From Umbelopsis ramanniana AG (lineage: Eukaryota > Mucoromycota > Umbelopsidomycetes > Umbelopsidales > Umbelopsidaceae): a DNA stretch of 64,000 nucleotides. The translations under genes and the position numbers were made by a program. Positions 11,601-22,721 of this stretch are shown piece by piece. Location of the stretch: contig NW_026252088.1 in the NCBI RefSeq assembly GCF_025399195.1, forward strand, positions 310,001 to 374,000. Direction: 5' to 3'. Under the pieces are notes generated by a model. It saw nothing but the letters and a program-made list of their open reading frames with translations. It did no database searches and was not told the origin of the DNA. Each line of letters begins with the position of its first letter. The first letter of the stretch is position 1.

Positions 11601-12431
11601 AAATATCGTCGTGCCATCCATATATGGCCCACTTGCAGATGACGAAAATGACATATCACTGTTGACAGACGAAAATGAACCACGGCGAATAGGTTGGTTT
11701 TCAAGCTCGCGAGGATTGATGGTAAAAAGGTTGGTCAAGATGATTTGTGGGTGCTTATCTCGTTTGTAATGGATTTTGGTGCTGGTCCCTTTGTAAGCCA
11801 AAGGAGTGGCTCCAAATATCATGTCTCCAATGATGTCCAATTTCCGATATTGCTGTTTGGAACCAATGAAAGAGGAGTTGTATTAGCTCAGCCATCAAAC
11901 TACTACAGGTACATTGTGGTTTCCAAAGATAACGAGGAAAAAAAAAAAAAAAGGTGGACCATTCAATCTATTTTTACCTTGCGTTGCTGAGACAGACCAT
12001 CATGGCTCGATACGGACGGTAGTGTCTTCACACTGTAGGATCGAAAGTCGCTGCTTCGTCTGCCTTCAGCGAGAGAACCAACGATTTCATTTGCTCTGCT
12101 GGCGATGGTATGAAGCTGAGTTCCATTCCATGATCGAGACACATCATTTGGTATTCGCACTGATCCAGTTTCACTGGTGGGAGGGTGATGAGAATCATAT
12201 AATGCAAACTTGCTGCTATTGCTGCCTTCCTGACAAAGTAAAACTCGAACTCGGTCGGGGTCAATAGGGTCTAATTTCCACCTTTGGGACATGTAGGGAA
12301 TGAGTTTAAGGTGAATTTGACATAATGACAGCAAGGTTGTCTACGTACTGATCGGGATCCAAAAGAGCCTCTGCAGCTTTATCGTCCAAGTCCTTTGCCG
12401 TTGACTTGCTGCGAAAGAGTTTCTGTAACAT
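8646..12431 (-). CDS. FNIP: Folliculin-interacting protein (FNIP/Lst4 family)
   Basis: Partner of folliculin in the complex that acts as a GTPase-activating protein for Rag GTPases in amino-acid signalling to TORC1; DENN-type fold. Many exons on the minus strand. The first is 12431-12349 (MLQKLFRSKSTAKDL). The next begins 12281 and encodes DPDRVRVLLCQEG and ALYDS, the FNIP N-terminal block. An exon from 11852 encodes LDIIGDMIFGATPLAYKG and LSKVF-like TNLFTI. A later exon carries ALAVVITLDNSETHPLLDLIFSHF. The C-terminal part has DFVLMGLP and EAVCIVIDT, then LEDQLQLLYLRSTFLQEAV. The last exon (8736-8646) ends with DIPLLINICSTY. All blocks match FNIP in order. The Ser-rich middle (11400-11650, 9700-10050) looks disordered and may be phosphorylated. 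Internal exon ends between 9100 and 11000 are approximate. Confidence 0.88.
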
Positions 12432-13045
12432 GCGGCAGTGACTGAAAGATTGGGGACAAATGCTCTTTTGAAAAAGGCGGAGGTGGGGGAGAAGTAAGAA
12501 GAGTGGTAGTTGAGAGTAGGGGTAAGGGTCTGATATATAAGAGGGGTTATGTTTTTAACTAAGTTTGAGAGTCTCTTGAGCCTTGTGAATGCCCACTAAG
12601 GCTCATTGAGGGTACTCTCTTCAAAACGAAAAGCTCAAAGGAACAACAGCTGACAGGAAAGTTTCAAAGCCAGAGTGGCCATTTCAATGTCACACGCCAG
12701 TCGAGCCTGTCACAATTTTTTTTTTTTTTTTTTGGGCCCTTTGACCCATTCGCCGGTACACGTTGAGCATATGGACCCATCATCCTAAACACGCATCCTC
12801 CTTGGTTTACAAGGAAAAGAAAAACAACAAACTCCTATGGTTGAAACAAAATAGTCTCTCCTGATAATGTGTTATGATCCAACCATGCTGATAATGAAGT
12901 GCAAAATAGATGGTGGTTGCCATAGGGGCGGATGAAAATCAGTACTGTATTTAGCAGTGGAATTTACTGGAATACACATGGAAGAACATCTGCCGAAAGA
13001 AATACGAGATTGAACATATTACACGCGTTGGGCATGGATATGGTG
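12432..13045. other. Intergenic region upstream of FNIP
   Basis: About 600 nt between the FNIP start and the 3' end of the next minus-strand gene. It holds a T-run of about 18 nt (near 12717-12734) and, on the minus strand near 12530-12537, a TATATA-like element about 100 nt before the FNIP ATG. No gene is supported. Confidence 0.5.
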
Positions 13046-14224
13046 TTAATTGCCTCCTAGAAGTGGCGCTCTTTCGCCACTCAGACGATCTGTCAATCGA
13101 CTGAAGCGCTTGTTAATACGCTCCAAAATGTCGGGAACAGTGGCACGGGCGATGGCGCTGACGAGAATACCGCACACAACGAGAGAAGTGACATGGGGTA
13201 CACCGGTGAGAAACACGGCGGCTGCGAGGAGGATCCTAATAACAAGTTCAACCAAATTTGTCGATCAGTACGTATTGGAAGGAGATGTTCAAGGGTCTTC
13301 ACGTGTAGAAAAAAACTCACCATGAGGTGGTTGCAGCGTAAATCCAATCCTTACGTTGAGAATAGTCAACCAGGTGCAATGCTACGAATCCAACAATTAT
13401 GATGATAACCGTATGCACCTATGTGTATCACAAAGAGTCAAGTGACGGTTAACAAACAAGTTAAATTTGTGGGGCCAATATGGAAAGTGTGCTTCTTACC
13501 ACTGGGTGAGTTCTGGTGACTTCAGAGAACCAGAAGCTTTGGAACAACGTAGCAAAGAAAGTGAACGCAGCGTAGATGGAGAAAGGAGCATTGACGAATA
13601 GCAAGTCAACTGCATTTCTGGGAGGGTAATCGCGAAGTCGGTGATAGACAAATCCTACAGAAGCTAAGAGCCATAACAGGCCAACGTATGCCAAGATATC
13701 GAGGTGGAAATACTGTAAAGGCGTATTGAATAAAATGGATTCCTTTTTTTTCAAACAGAACGAAGAACAAAACTTACCCAAAGAAGAGCTTGACCACTGT
13801 TGACCAAAGCAATCAAAAGATACCAGAAGCCGATGGCCTCAAATGCGTCTATTGTGCAAATAACATCATGATGGTTAGAACACCGACTCCGCCTTATGCC
13901 AACACAAGAAATACAAACATACCTTTGGGAGCACTGGGTAACCACTGGTAAATCGTCATACCGATTAGCAAAACTTCCAATATGACAGATAGAATGAGAA
14001 TGAAGTCGCGACCACCAAACTTTTCAGGATGGCGAAGGAACCTGGTAACGCAATTCGGCAGGACAGAGGCATTTCGTCAATACAGAACATGTCGCGTGTC
14101 ACAACAACAATAAAATATATGTAGACAGAGCTTACCAGTCTTGAAAACTAAATCCATGTGAGCCAACAAGAATAAGAGTGGCAGCAGTGTTAGCTAGCTT
14201 GAGCTTGATGTCGAGATGGGTCAT
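13046..14224 (-). CDS. Multi-pass membrane protein of unknown function
   Basis: Not confidently recognised. Exons joined on the minus strand: 14224-14136 (MTHLDIKLKLANTAATLILVG), 14041-13923, then further exons with AIGFWYLLIALVNSGQALLW, YFHLDILAYVGLLWLLASVGFVY, SIYAAFTFFATLFQSFWF and TVIIIIVGFVALHL. The last has LLAAAVFLTGVPHVTSLVVC. The result is about 260 aa with roughly seven hydrophobic segments and a short polar tail ending RAPLLGGN. The loop pattern resembles the broad TspO/tryptophan-rich-sensory or fungal DUF1774-like membrane families, but this is only an impression. The gene is divergent from the TMEM170 homologue with 116 nt between ATGs, so they may share a promoter. Confidence 0.8.
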
Positions 14225-14340
14225 GGTGAGCAAGTCAAGGTGGGAAATGCGGAGATTTAAATCTTGCTGGAACAAGCTGGTTCAAGAAATGCTTGTTGCC
14301 GACTGCCCTTTGCTTTCGACCCGCCCGCCCTGTCGGCAGA
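14225..14340. promoter_or_regulatory. Candidate bidirectional promoter (116 nt)
   Basis: Only 116 nt separate the start codons of the divergent membrane-protein gene (14224, -) and the TMEM170 homologue (14341, +). Both leaders and core promoters must fit in, or overlap, this interval unless start codons lie further in. No TATA box is apparent; the interval is GC-richer than nearby spacers, with a pyrimidine-rich CCCGCCCGCC stretch near 14320. Confidence 0.5.
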
Positions 14341-15055
14341 ATGTCCACTTCGCATTTTTACTTGCCTTATGGCTACAAAGAAGCTCCTCCATGGCCATCT
14401 CTGTACTGGCCATTTGGTCCCAATTTCAATCCCCTGAGTTTAATCGCTGACATTCCTCATTCGCTGTATTATATGAAAGGTATTTTCGCTCAGTTGAGAA
14501 ACCTCGACGACCACAGGAATGAAATTGACCATTTCCTTTCAGACATTTGGAAATTCACCGTGCTTTGGTCACTTCTATTCTCGATTATCGTTTATCTCCC
14601 AGCAGGTAAGACTTATATCTCCTGAGATCCTTCAGAACTCCCCTCGCAGATATAAACCGGAGCACTTTTTTCGTTAGGTATCTGGGCCTACTTTATGTTT
14701 CTTAAATCACACACTTTCAAATGGTATATGCTGGTTCTTATACCGTTAGTATTTGTGTTGGCCGGATGCCTTTCTTCCTTTATCATTGGAAGTGTCGTTG
14801 GTATGTGAAGAATGTTATTTTATTTTTTATATATGGGCGCCGGCCGGTCAGGTGTATTTTCATGTACACACAAGCAAAAAACAATCGGCCATTAACCTCC
14901 ATCCGCCATTCTAATTCATTTCAGGTGTCGTGTTGTCCATCATCTATAATGCCGGTTTCTTTGTCATGTCGACTTGGATTCCGTTTTTGTGGGCTCTGAT
15001 TCAAGTTCTCATTGTCGTCATTGGCAGCTATTCCACTATCACTACCATACTATAA
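14341..15055 (+). CDS. TMEM170-family membrane protein
   Basis: Homologue of the small TMEM170 family, ER/nuclear-envelope membrane proteins; TMEM170A affects ER sheet versus tubule shape in animal cells. Three exons: 14341-14605, 14678-14800 and 14925-15055, about 172 aa. The N-terminal half (STSHFYLPYGYKEAPPWPSLY) is polar and Pro/Tyr-rich. Three hydrophobic segments follow: WKFTVLWSLLFSIIVYLPAG, the MLVLIPLVFVLAGCLSSFIIG segment and FFVMSTWIPFLWALIQVLIVV. The segment order and the short C-terminus after the last segment match the family, and no catalytic motif is expected. Function in fungi is inferred from the family only. It shares a short upstream region with the divergent membrane-protein gene. 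Confidence 0.72.
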
Positions 15056-15220
15056 CGATTGTACTCTTTAGTCTAGCATACTCACATCATGTACTATATA
15101 CTATATCACAATACATACCATCGTACATGGTAAAGGCACCATGTACGTCATTTTCCCAATTTTTATGTGGAGCCGTATTTCACGTCTGCAAACTCAGCTC
15201 TTGGCCTTCATCTCTTACTT

Positions 15221-17020
15221 ATGTCAGAATTCCATTCCCTTGCTACCCTCATCAAACGCCTAGAGGTAGCTACCACTCGGCTGGAAGACTTGGCCCTTTC
15301 GGGCATGTCTGCTTCTACCATCACCGCCACCCATCCACCTGCTGCTCCTTCAGCTTCATCTGCCCAACCTAAAGAGGCTCCCGTGGAGGTTCCTAGAGCT
15401 GTCGAAGCATTCAGTAGCGCAATTGATACCCCAGTCAAACGGTTTATTGAACTATCTGGCCAACTCGGTGGCCCTGTTCAGGAACAGGTATGGATCGGCT
15501 AGGACACGGTCTTTTTTGCTACGAGTGTTTTAACAGACGTGTATCTCTCGTTTTCTAGGCTCAACTCTTGCAACAGCTCGTCAACGCTCAGCGCGATTTT
15601 ATTCATTTAGCCTCTATCGCTAAGAAGCCCGATATGAGCTCACCTACCTTTGCCAAACTCATAGAGCCTATTCAAAAACCTCTCATGGCTATTACCGAAG
15701 TGAAGGATAAGAATAGAGGTCACAAACAGTTTAACCATTTAAGCACCGTAGCTGAAGGTGTTCCTGCATTTGGTTGGATCGCTGTGGTAAGTTAAAAAAC
15801 AGATGGTGTATGGAAGAAAATGCCTTGCTAAGAAGTCTTCCGGCCGTAGGAACCTACACCTGCACCTTACGTCCAGGAAATGGGCAACGCTGCTCAGTTT
15901 TACTCGAACCGAGTCGTGAAGGAGTTCAAAGACAAGTAAGTCAGCATGTGAAATTGGTATAGGTCTGATGCTTTAGCTCACTACGGTGTTTTCAGAGACC
16001 CCCAGCAGATCGAATGGACCAAGGCGTTCTTGGCTATTCTTAACGAGCTATACAGTTATGTTAAGGAGCACCACCGCACTGGACTTGTGTGGAATCCAAA
16101 TGGTGAAAACCCCGAGTCAGCTTTCAGTAAGGTCTCGTCTCAACCTTCTGGATCTGACGTTCCTACCCCCACCGCACCCCCACCAGCACCTGCACCTTCT
16201 GCTGGAGGCCCACCACCCCCTCCTCCTCCACCTCCACCCGTCATGACCGAATTCGAAGATGCTGCTGCCAAGCCTGCACCTTCCGCCACGGGAGCTTCCG
16301 CCGTGTTTGCTGAGTTGAACAAGGGTGAATCAGTGACATCAGGTCTTCGCAAGGTTGATAAGAGTCAGATGACACACAAGAACCCATCCTTGAGAGCAGG
16401 AAGTGTTGTTTCTGATGATGCTGTGAAGAAGACCCGTCCACCAACTCCAAATAAGCCCGGAAAATACGTCTTGAAGAAGCCTGCAAAGACCGAATTGCAA
16501 GGAAACAAATGGGTTGTAGAAAATCATGAAGGTAACAGCGATGTTGTGATTGAAGGTGAGATCAATCATGCTGTCTACATTTTTGGATGCAAGAACTCCA
16601 CCATCCGTATCAAGGGCAAGGTCAACGCCGTTACCATGGGTAAGTTAAATATTGGATGTATACTACGCTAATGATATGGTATATTAACGCTAGCGACTAG
16701 ATTCATGTCACAAGTGTGGCCTGGCTGTAGACACCATTGTTTCCACTGTCGATCTTGTTAACTGCAGGTCATTTGGTGTCCAAATCTTCAACGTTACCCC
16801 CACCATTGTCATTGATAAGTGTGATGGTGGTCAAGTCTACTTGAGCAAGAACTGCTTGGATGTCGAGATTTTGACTGCAAAGACATCCGCCGTCAACATT
16901 CTTGTGCCTGAAAGCCCTGCCGAAGACGCAGAATTTGTAGAGCTTCCTGTCCCAGAGCAGTTGAAGAGTACCATTGTTGACGGCAAGGTCGTTACCGTTG
17001 CCGTCGAACATGCCGGTTAA
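15221..17020 (+). CDS. cap1: Adenylyl cyclase-associated protein (CAP/Srv2)
   Basis: Actin-monomer recycling protein. The N-terminal half promotes cofilin-driven filament disassembly and, in yeast, binds adenylyl cyclase; the C-terminal CARP beta-helix exchanges nucleotide on G-actin. Five exons: 15221-15487, 15559-15786, 15850-15935, 15996-16639 and 16701-17020. The start MSEFHSLATLIKRLEVATTRLE carries the RLE coiled-coil motif. The helical folded domain follows (QLLQQLVNAQRDFIHLASIAKKP). A proline stretch near 16210-16240 (nine consecutive Pro) is the profilin/SH3-binding linker. A WH2-like region with ELNKGESVTSGLRKV comes next, then the CARP domain (DVVIEGEINHAVYIFGC) to the end. All domains are present and of normal length. 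AATAAA-like sequence follows at about 17105. Confidence 0.96.
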
Positions 17021-17251
17021 TCAATAGACTGGTGATGTGGTTTTATCATTTTTTGAAAGAAAAAAAGAAATATTTCATTCATAAAATACTGTAATTGTTC
17101 GCTTAAATAAAAAAAGAAATAAGCTGAACAATGGCTAGAAAGTGTAATTGATTGGCCGTCTCGACATACCCTAACCCCGCCCATGGCGCGCTCTTCCAAC
17201 TAAGGAAACGTGAAGTGTTACTTGTGCCCGTCGACAACCTCCATTCATTCA

Positions 17252-20200
17252 ATGCCAGCACCGAGTTCAAACTCTGGTAGCTCATCCGCTGAGGATGATC
17301 AAAAAGAATCAGTTTACTATGACCAAGCCACGGCGTTGAGTTTATCTCCCCATTTAGAGACACAGGTGTCCTCTATTTTACAAGTGAAGGATCCGTTAGA
17401 TGCTCCGCAATTCGACCCTACAGAGTACATCAACCGCTTATTCCCCAATGGTGCGTTTGCTCACATAGTATACGTAGCATAAGGAGATAATCCAGGACTG
17501 TAGTTCAGCACTAATGAATTTTTATGACTGTTAGAACAAGCCATGGCATCAATGGACAGTGTGCTCGGCGTCCTTCGATCAAAACTCGACGAACTCGGTA
17601 TCGAAATCAAACGACTCACGTCAGAACAACTAAATAAGGGTGCAGATAATGCTGAAGAGCTGAAAAAGGCGAGAAAATCCATCGAGGTATTTGGTGTATG
17701 TATGGCTACGAGAGCGCAATCATTGGATACTCATTGGAGTGAATGAAGGATTTGTTCATCAAAATTCAGGATATCAAAAAGAAGGCGGCTCAGTCGGAAG
17801 AAATGGTGCAGGAAATAACGCAAGACATAAAGTCGCTTGATTTTGCAAAGAGACATCTTACCCTGTCGATCACAGCTCTTAAACGACTACAAATGTTGGT
17901 AACCGCTGTGAGCCAGCTCGAAGTGATGATACAGAAGAGGCAATACAAAGACAGCGCTCAGCTTCTCCAAGCAGTGCTTCAGTTGATACAGCATTTCAAA
18001 TTGTACAAAAGTATACCACAGGTGGCTGAACTTTCCAAGTCGATTGCTGCGCTACAGACTGATCTGAACACCCGTGCGCTGCAAGAATTCAAATCTGCGT
18101 GAGTAGGACGCAAAACAGTTGAAAGTTTCGTGACAACCTCTAATCAAAGGTGTACAGGTTCAATTCGGATGGATCCATGACGGGTTATGCTAGCGTATTA
18201 CACGACGCTTGTTTGGTAGTCACCGTTTTGGGAACAGAATCTGTGTAGGTTATGCGTTTTGATGAGGTGGCTCGGTCATATTCAACAATTCTGACCATCG
18301 CCTTTCTATAGAAATTCTCTTACCGATTGGTACGTTGATTTGCAACTCAAAACTTATAGAAATCTGTTCCGATCTGGATTTGAGGTAATTTTTTTTTGTT
18401 ATCTTTAATGACTGAAAGCAACCATACGATTAGTTACTAAGTGGAATTTGTAGGTGTCAGATCTCGACAATGTATCCCGTCGATATGCTTGGTTGAAGAG
18501 GACTTTGAATACATGTGATGAGGAGCACGGCTCAATATTCCCCCCGTCATGGCATGTCAGTGAAAAGATATGTCAGAGCTTTTGCAAAATTACAAGGTAA
18601 GCAAAGATATGTCATCTCCTTGCTCATTGAAGTGAAGAATGAAGCTCTTACGCCGCCCGCCCAGTGACGACTTGAAGGAGGTGTTGGCAAAGAAGCAACA
18701 GCAGATTGATGTGAAGGAATTGCTCAAAAGCTTACATTTGACCATCGAATTCGAGAATCAGTTGTCGAAGCGCTTCAGCCAACAGAGCCAGAAAGATGAT
18801 ACCCATCGACAGCCTTTCAAATTTGAAAAGTCTATATCTTCTGTTTTTGAACCATACCTTGGATTGTACATTGAAGCGGAGGATGGGTACGTGGTTTAAA
18901 GACAATTTTGATACTCCACCCCATTTTTTCAAATATCCTAACTATGGCAATGTCTCAGCGCACTGGCCGGAATGATAGAAGAATACAAGACGTCTGATCT
19001 GAACTTGGAACTCGATGCCACCACTGTGGTTTTGCCTTCTAGTACAGATCTGTTCTATTTCTATCGTGAAACTCTTGTTCAAAGCGCTAGATTATCAACA
19101 GGGAAGGCTTTCTTTGATCTATGCAATCTTTTTGGAAAGCATCTGGATAATTACTGTACAAATGTGCTACTAGGAAACTTACCCAGGTAAAGGATCAAAA
19201 CTTGCTGCTGCATGGGTGGGATGAAAGGAGATTGAATGATGGTGTATCTGATTCCATGATATTAATCCGCATAAAGGGACGAAAAGCGACCTTTAGAAAA
19301 TGAACAGATACGATTCGCATGCTACATTTTGAATACTGCGGATTACTGTGGAATTACAACGCTACAGGTACTATTTCATGCTGCTTACCACGGTAAAGGC
19401 AACAGGACTAACATAGCAATCAGTTGGAGGAAAAGCTGAAGGAGAAGATCGACGATAAATGGAAAGATCAGGTCGATCTACAAGCACAGCGTGATAACTT
19501 CTTGAAGTGAGTGGCATACACGTCTTGTATTCTTCTCATAGTATATTGACACCCTATGTATGATTTCCCAGTGCGGCTTCGGTGTCCATTGGAGCGCTGA
19601 TAAGAGGAGTTCTTGGTCAATTTGATCCTGCGTATCAAGCTATGGCCAAGATTTCTTGGGGCTTGGTGGAGTCTGTTGGAGACCAGTCATCCTATGTCAG
19701 CGATTTACAATCATGCCTTGTCAATAGCATTACGATTATGGGAAAGACTATAGGAACTAAACGCTATTTCAGGACTTTTTGTGACCGCTTTGTCGAGTGA
19801 GTGTTAATTCCAAAGATTGTGGCGGTACCTCGCGCTATTCTTTTTGCTAACATGGTGCGGCTTATCTAGGGCATTTGTCACTCGACACCTGGCGAATATA
19901 ACAAGATGCCGGCCAATTTCAGAGGTCGGAGCTGAACAGGTATATATGGGGGTATAACTTATCATTCATGTGGCTGTCACTCACGAATTATGTGAACACT
20001 AGATGCTGCTTGATATCCATGCGCTTAAAACCACCATTATGGATATGCCGTTCATGGGCACGGAAGGTTCCGTTGCTGTGCCAGCATCGTAAGTTGATAT
20101 ATACGTGCGTTTGTCGATGTATACAAGATACAGCTCTCATGACGTTCTCTCTTCGCAGATTCGCAAAGCTTGTAAATAGAGGTTTTAACAGAATGGAGAC

Positions 20201-20766
20201 CCTTTTAAAGGCAGTCATGACACCATCTGATCCTGTGGAGGGATTCATTGAGAGCTACATCTTCTTGATAGCGGATAAGAGCACCAACAACTTCCAGAAG
20301 ATCATGGATATAAAGGTACGTGATACTGTAAGGAGCACATGGAACAAGGATATAATATTCATACATTGCTTGATATCAGGGTATTCGGAAGGCAGACCAG
20401 CCTCAGGTGATGGAAGCTTTCCAGAAACGGATAAGCAGCGCTGAAACGCTAGCTGATAGCTCAGATATACTGGGCAAGCTTGATTTGCCCGCAACAAATG
20501 TGCTCCCCAGTTCAATTTCGACGTCCTTCAATACCATTGCGAATACCGCTAGTAATTTTAATACCGCACAGTTCCAACAATTGGGAATTCGAAGTGCTGT
20601 CGGACAGTCAACGTCCATGAATAGCCCAATTTCACCTACAGGCGATGGTACAGCCAAAGGAAGATTGAATGAAAACTTTAGAAAGCTGGTTATGACGGGC
20701 ATGAACTTCCGTAAAGATCTACAGGAGAGACGAGAGATTGCTAGTCGGCAAGCTAAGCCAACCTGA
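17252..20766 (+). CDS. vps53: VPS53, subunit of the GARP/EARP tethering complex
   Basis: Tethers endosome-derived vesicles at the trans-Golgi network together with VPS51, VPS52 and VPS54. About 14 short exons; the first are 17252-17450, 17535-17686 and 17749-18098. The N-terminal block LDAPQFDPTEYINRLFPN, then EITQDIKSLDFAKRHLT, is highly characteristic. Later blocks are RRYAWLKRTLN, FEPYLGLYIEAEDG, VLPSSTDLFYFYRE, LNTADYCGITTLQLEEKLKEK, SWGLVESVGDQSSYV and MLLDIHALKTTIMDMP. The C-terminal NNFQKIMDIKGIRKADQ also fits. Order and content match animal VPS53 throughout. An upstream in-frame ATG at 17210 would add 14 residues; 17252 is preferred because it follows the usual short fungal leader. 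The last about 90 residues are Ser/Thr-rich and look disordered. Confidence 0.95.
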
Positions 20767-21154
20767 GCTGAGCTCACTCCCACTATAAAATAAAAATACC
20801 CAATTTTAATCATATGGTTCTCCTTTCTTCGGCTTAACTTGGACGACTTGTTGCAAGCTAATTGCGAACATTCAGTTCTACATTTCACTCGAATTGTTCG
20901 AATGTCACAGAGGTTTAATTCTATCATTGACGCAGCATAATACACATCGTCATTCCTTGAATTTTGCATGATTTTATGAAAAAAAACGTTGTAGCTACAA
21001 AAGCTTCCATTGTTCACTAAACTGCGATTGGAACTCCAACAAGCTGTCTAAGGGCAATTTTTGTCAGTATGCTATGTATTATGGCTTTTGACTATAAAAT
21101 ATTCACAAGTATATTAATATCCTCTTTATTAGATAGAATTCACTGAAAAGTACA
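20767..21154. other. Intergenic region between VPS53 and the DCAF12-like gene
   Basis: About 390 nt. An AAAATAAAAAT run at 20787-20797 is a likely polyadenylation region for VPS53. The remainder is AT-rich leader and promoter sequence of the next plus-strand gene. No gene is supported. Confidence 0.5.
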
Positions 21155-22527
21155 ATGAGACCAAATGAACTCCTTTGGAAGAGGGAGATTGGCCAGAAAT
21201 TCTCTGTTACACACTGGCAAGGCTCCACAGTAACACAAGTACCAATGATACTCAAAGAAAGTCCGGTGAATATTACGGGAAGCGATAAAGTATTCAGTTC
21301 ATATTGGCTTAATGATGGCGACATTTTGTTTGGCACCAAAGATCAAAAGGTAACGTCACTTAATAATCAAAACTGTAAATGCGTCAATTTCGCTGCATGG
21401 CACAATATAATATCCGTGGTAATGACATTGGTATAAGTTGCTTGTTTACAACGTAAACCACGCCAAAAAATTTGACATACAGCTGCCATCGCCTTCTCCT
21501 ATATCAATTACTCAAAAGCACAACGCCATATACTTGAGAGGTAGTCAACGAACGCAGAACTTCTGTCGTGGCAGTAATCATCTGCCCAAGAACTCAACGG
21601 TTCCCTTAGCTGGAATTCGAGCCATTAATGCCAATCCAGCCGGCACATTAATCGCCGTGGCGAGCAGTAACCCGTATTCCATCTACATACTTGACTTACC
21701 ATCACTTTCATCAAACACCATACTACAAGGGCATACCGACGCTATATTTTCTGTAGCTTGGATAGACAACGAAACCGTTATAAGTGGTTCTAGAGACGGA
21801 ACGATGAAATGCTGGAAAGTAAATGGAAACAAACAACAAAGTGTACAAGATCGATCGATTGAAATTCTAGAAGCCTTATGGAGCACAACTGAAATTGACA
21901 GTCAACGAATACGCGATTTAATATACCTAGACATGAAGGCAGTTACACTATCTTCCAATGGATTTCTGGACATATGGGATGTGGAAAAGCAGGCAGCTGT
22001 AAGTTTGTACATTGACCATCTTTTGGCTTCATATTTGATCTTTGACTAAGTTAATCCATTAGCAGGTCAACTCCATTTGCTTGCCTTTTCCTCTGGAAGC
22101 TGTTTGCATGGCTGGAAATAACCAAAATGCCACGGTAGCTGTTGGATCCCAAGCTCATGTGGCTGTTATGGATGCCAGATCTGGGTCCTCTGTTCACACG
22201 TTTCAGTCTGTCAATGACTACACTGGGGTACGGTCCCTTGATTACTGCGACTATATCATTACTTCAGGTGGAGGAATGGGGCATATAGGATGGTACGATT
22301 TGCGAGCGCAAAGATATTTGAAGATAGATGGACAAGATTTTCGCAGTGCAAGTGCAGGCTGGTTTGCAGTAGAAAACGACCTTCAAAGTAGTTCAGGGGG
22401 ATGGCATGGAAATCCAACCAAAGCTATATATACTCTCAAATACAATCATCAGCGCACTAAACTTTTTGCAGCTGGCGGTCCCCTTGAAGCCAACTTCAAA
22501 GGTGCTTATGCAGGAGTATGGATGTAA
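21155..22527 (+). CDS. DCAF12-like WD40 protein (CUL4-DDB1 substrate receptor family)
   Basis: Homologue of DDB1- and CUL4-associated factor 12, a WD40 substrate receptor of the CRL4 ubiquitin ligase that in animals recognises C-terminal degrons. Three exons: 21155-21349, 21438-21998 and 22066-22527, about 405 aa. Matching blocks in order are KVFSSYWLNDGDILFGTK, IRAINANPAGTLIAVAS and FSVAWIDNETVISGSRDGTM. These are followed by VAVGSQAHVAVMDAR, GWYDLRAQRY and the characteristic ending KLFAAGGPLEANFKGAYAGVW. Residues that read C-terminal Glu-Glu degrons in the human protein cannot be judged here. An additional upstream coding exon is possible, since the N-terminus is short compared with animal DCAF12. 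Confidence 0.85.
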
Positions 22528-22721
22528 AACTCTGCTCTAATAAAAGTGCTACCCCACCAAGATGTTCTTAACCTTTGTGTGTGTGCGAAAATCGCATGGA
22601 GACGAGTACCAAAGTCAATATTGCAGTCACACGACAAAAGTATTCTGTCTCACCTTACCCCACCACAGAAGTCGAATCTTTCTTGTCCTCGATAATATTA
22701 CTTCGTATATAACTTGACTTG

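Noticed and set aside
17252-20766. First impression of COG4 (oligomeric Golgi complex)
   Set aside because: The helical N-terminal half looked similar, but conserved blocks including the C-terminal FQKIMDIKGIRK match VPS53 throughout.
21155-22527. First impression of a PEX7-type peroxin
   Set aside because: The FGTK, GSQAHV, DLRAQR and AAGGPL blocks identify DCAF12 instead.
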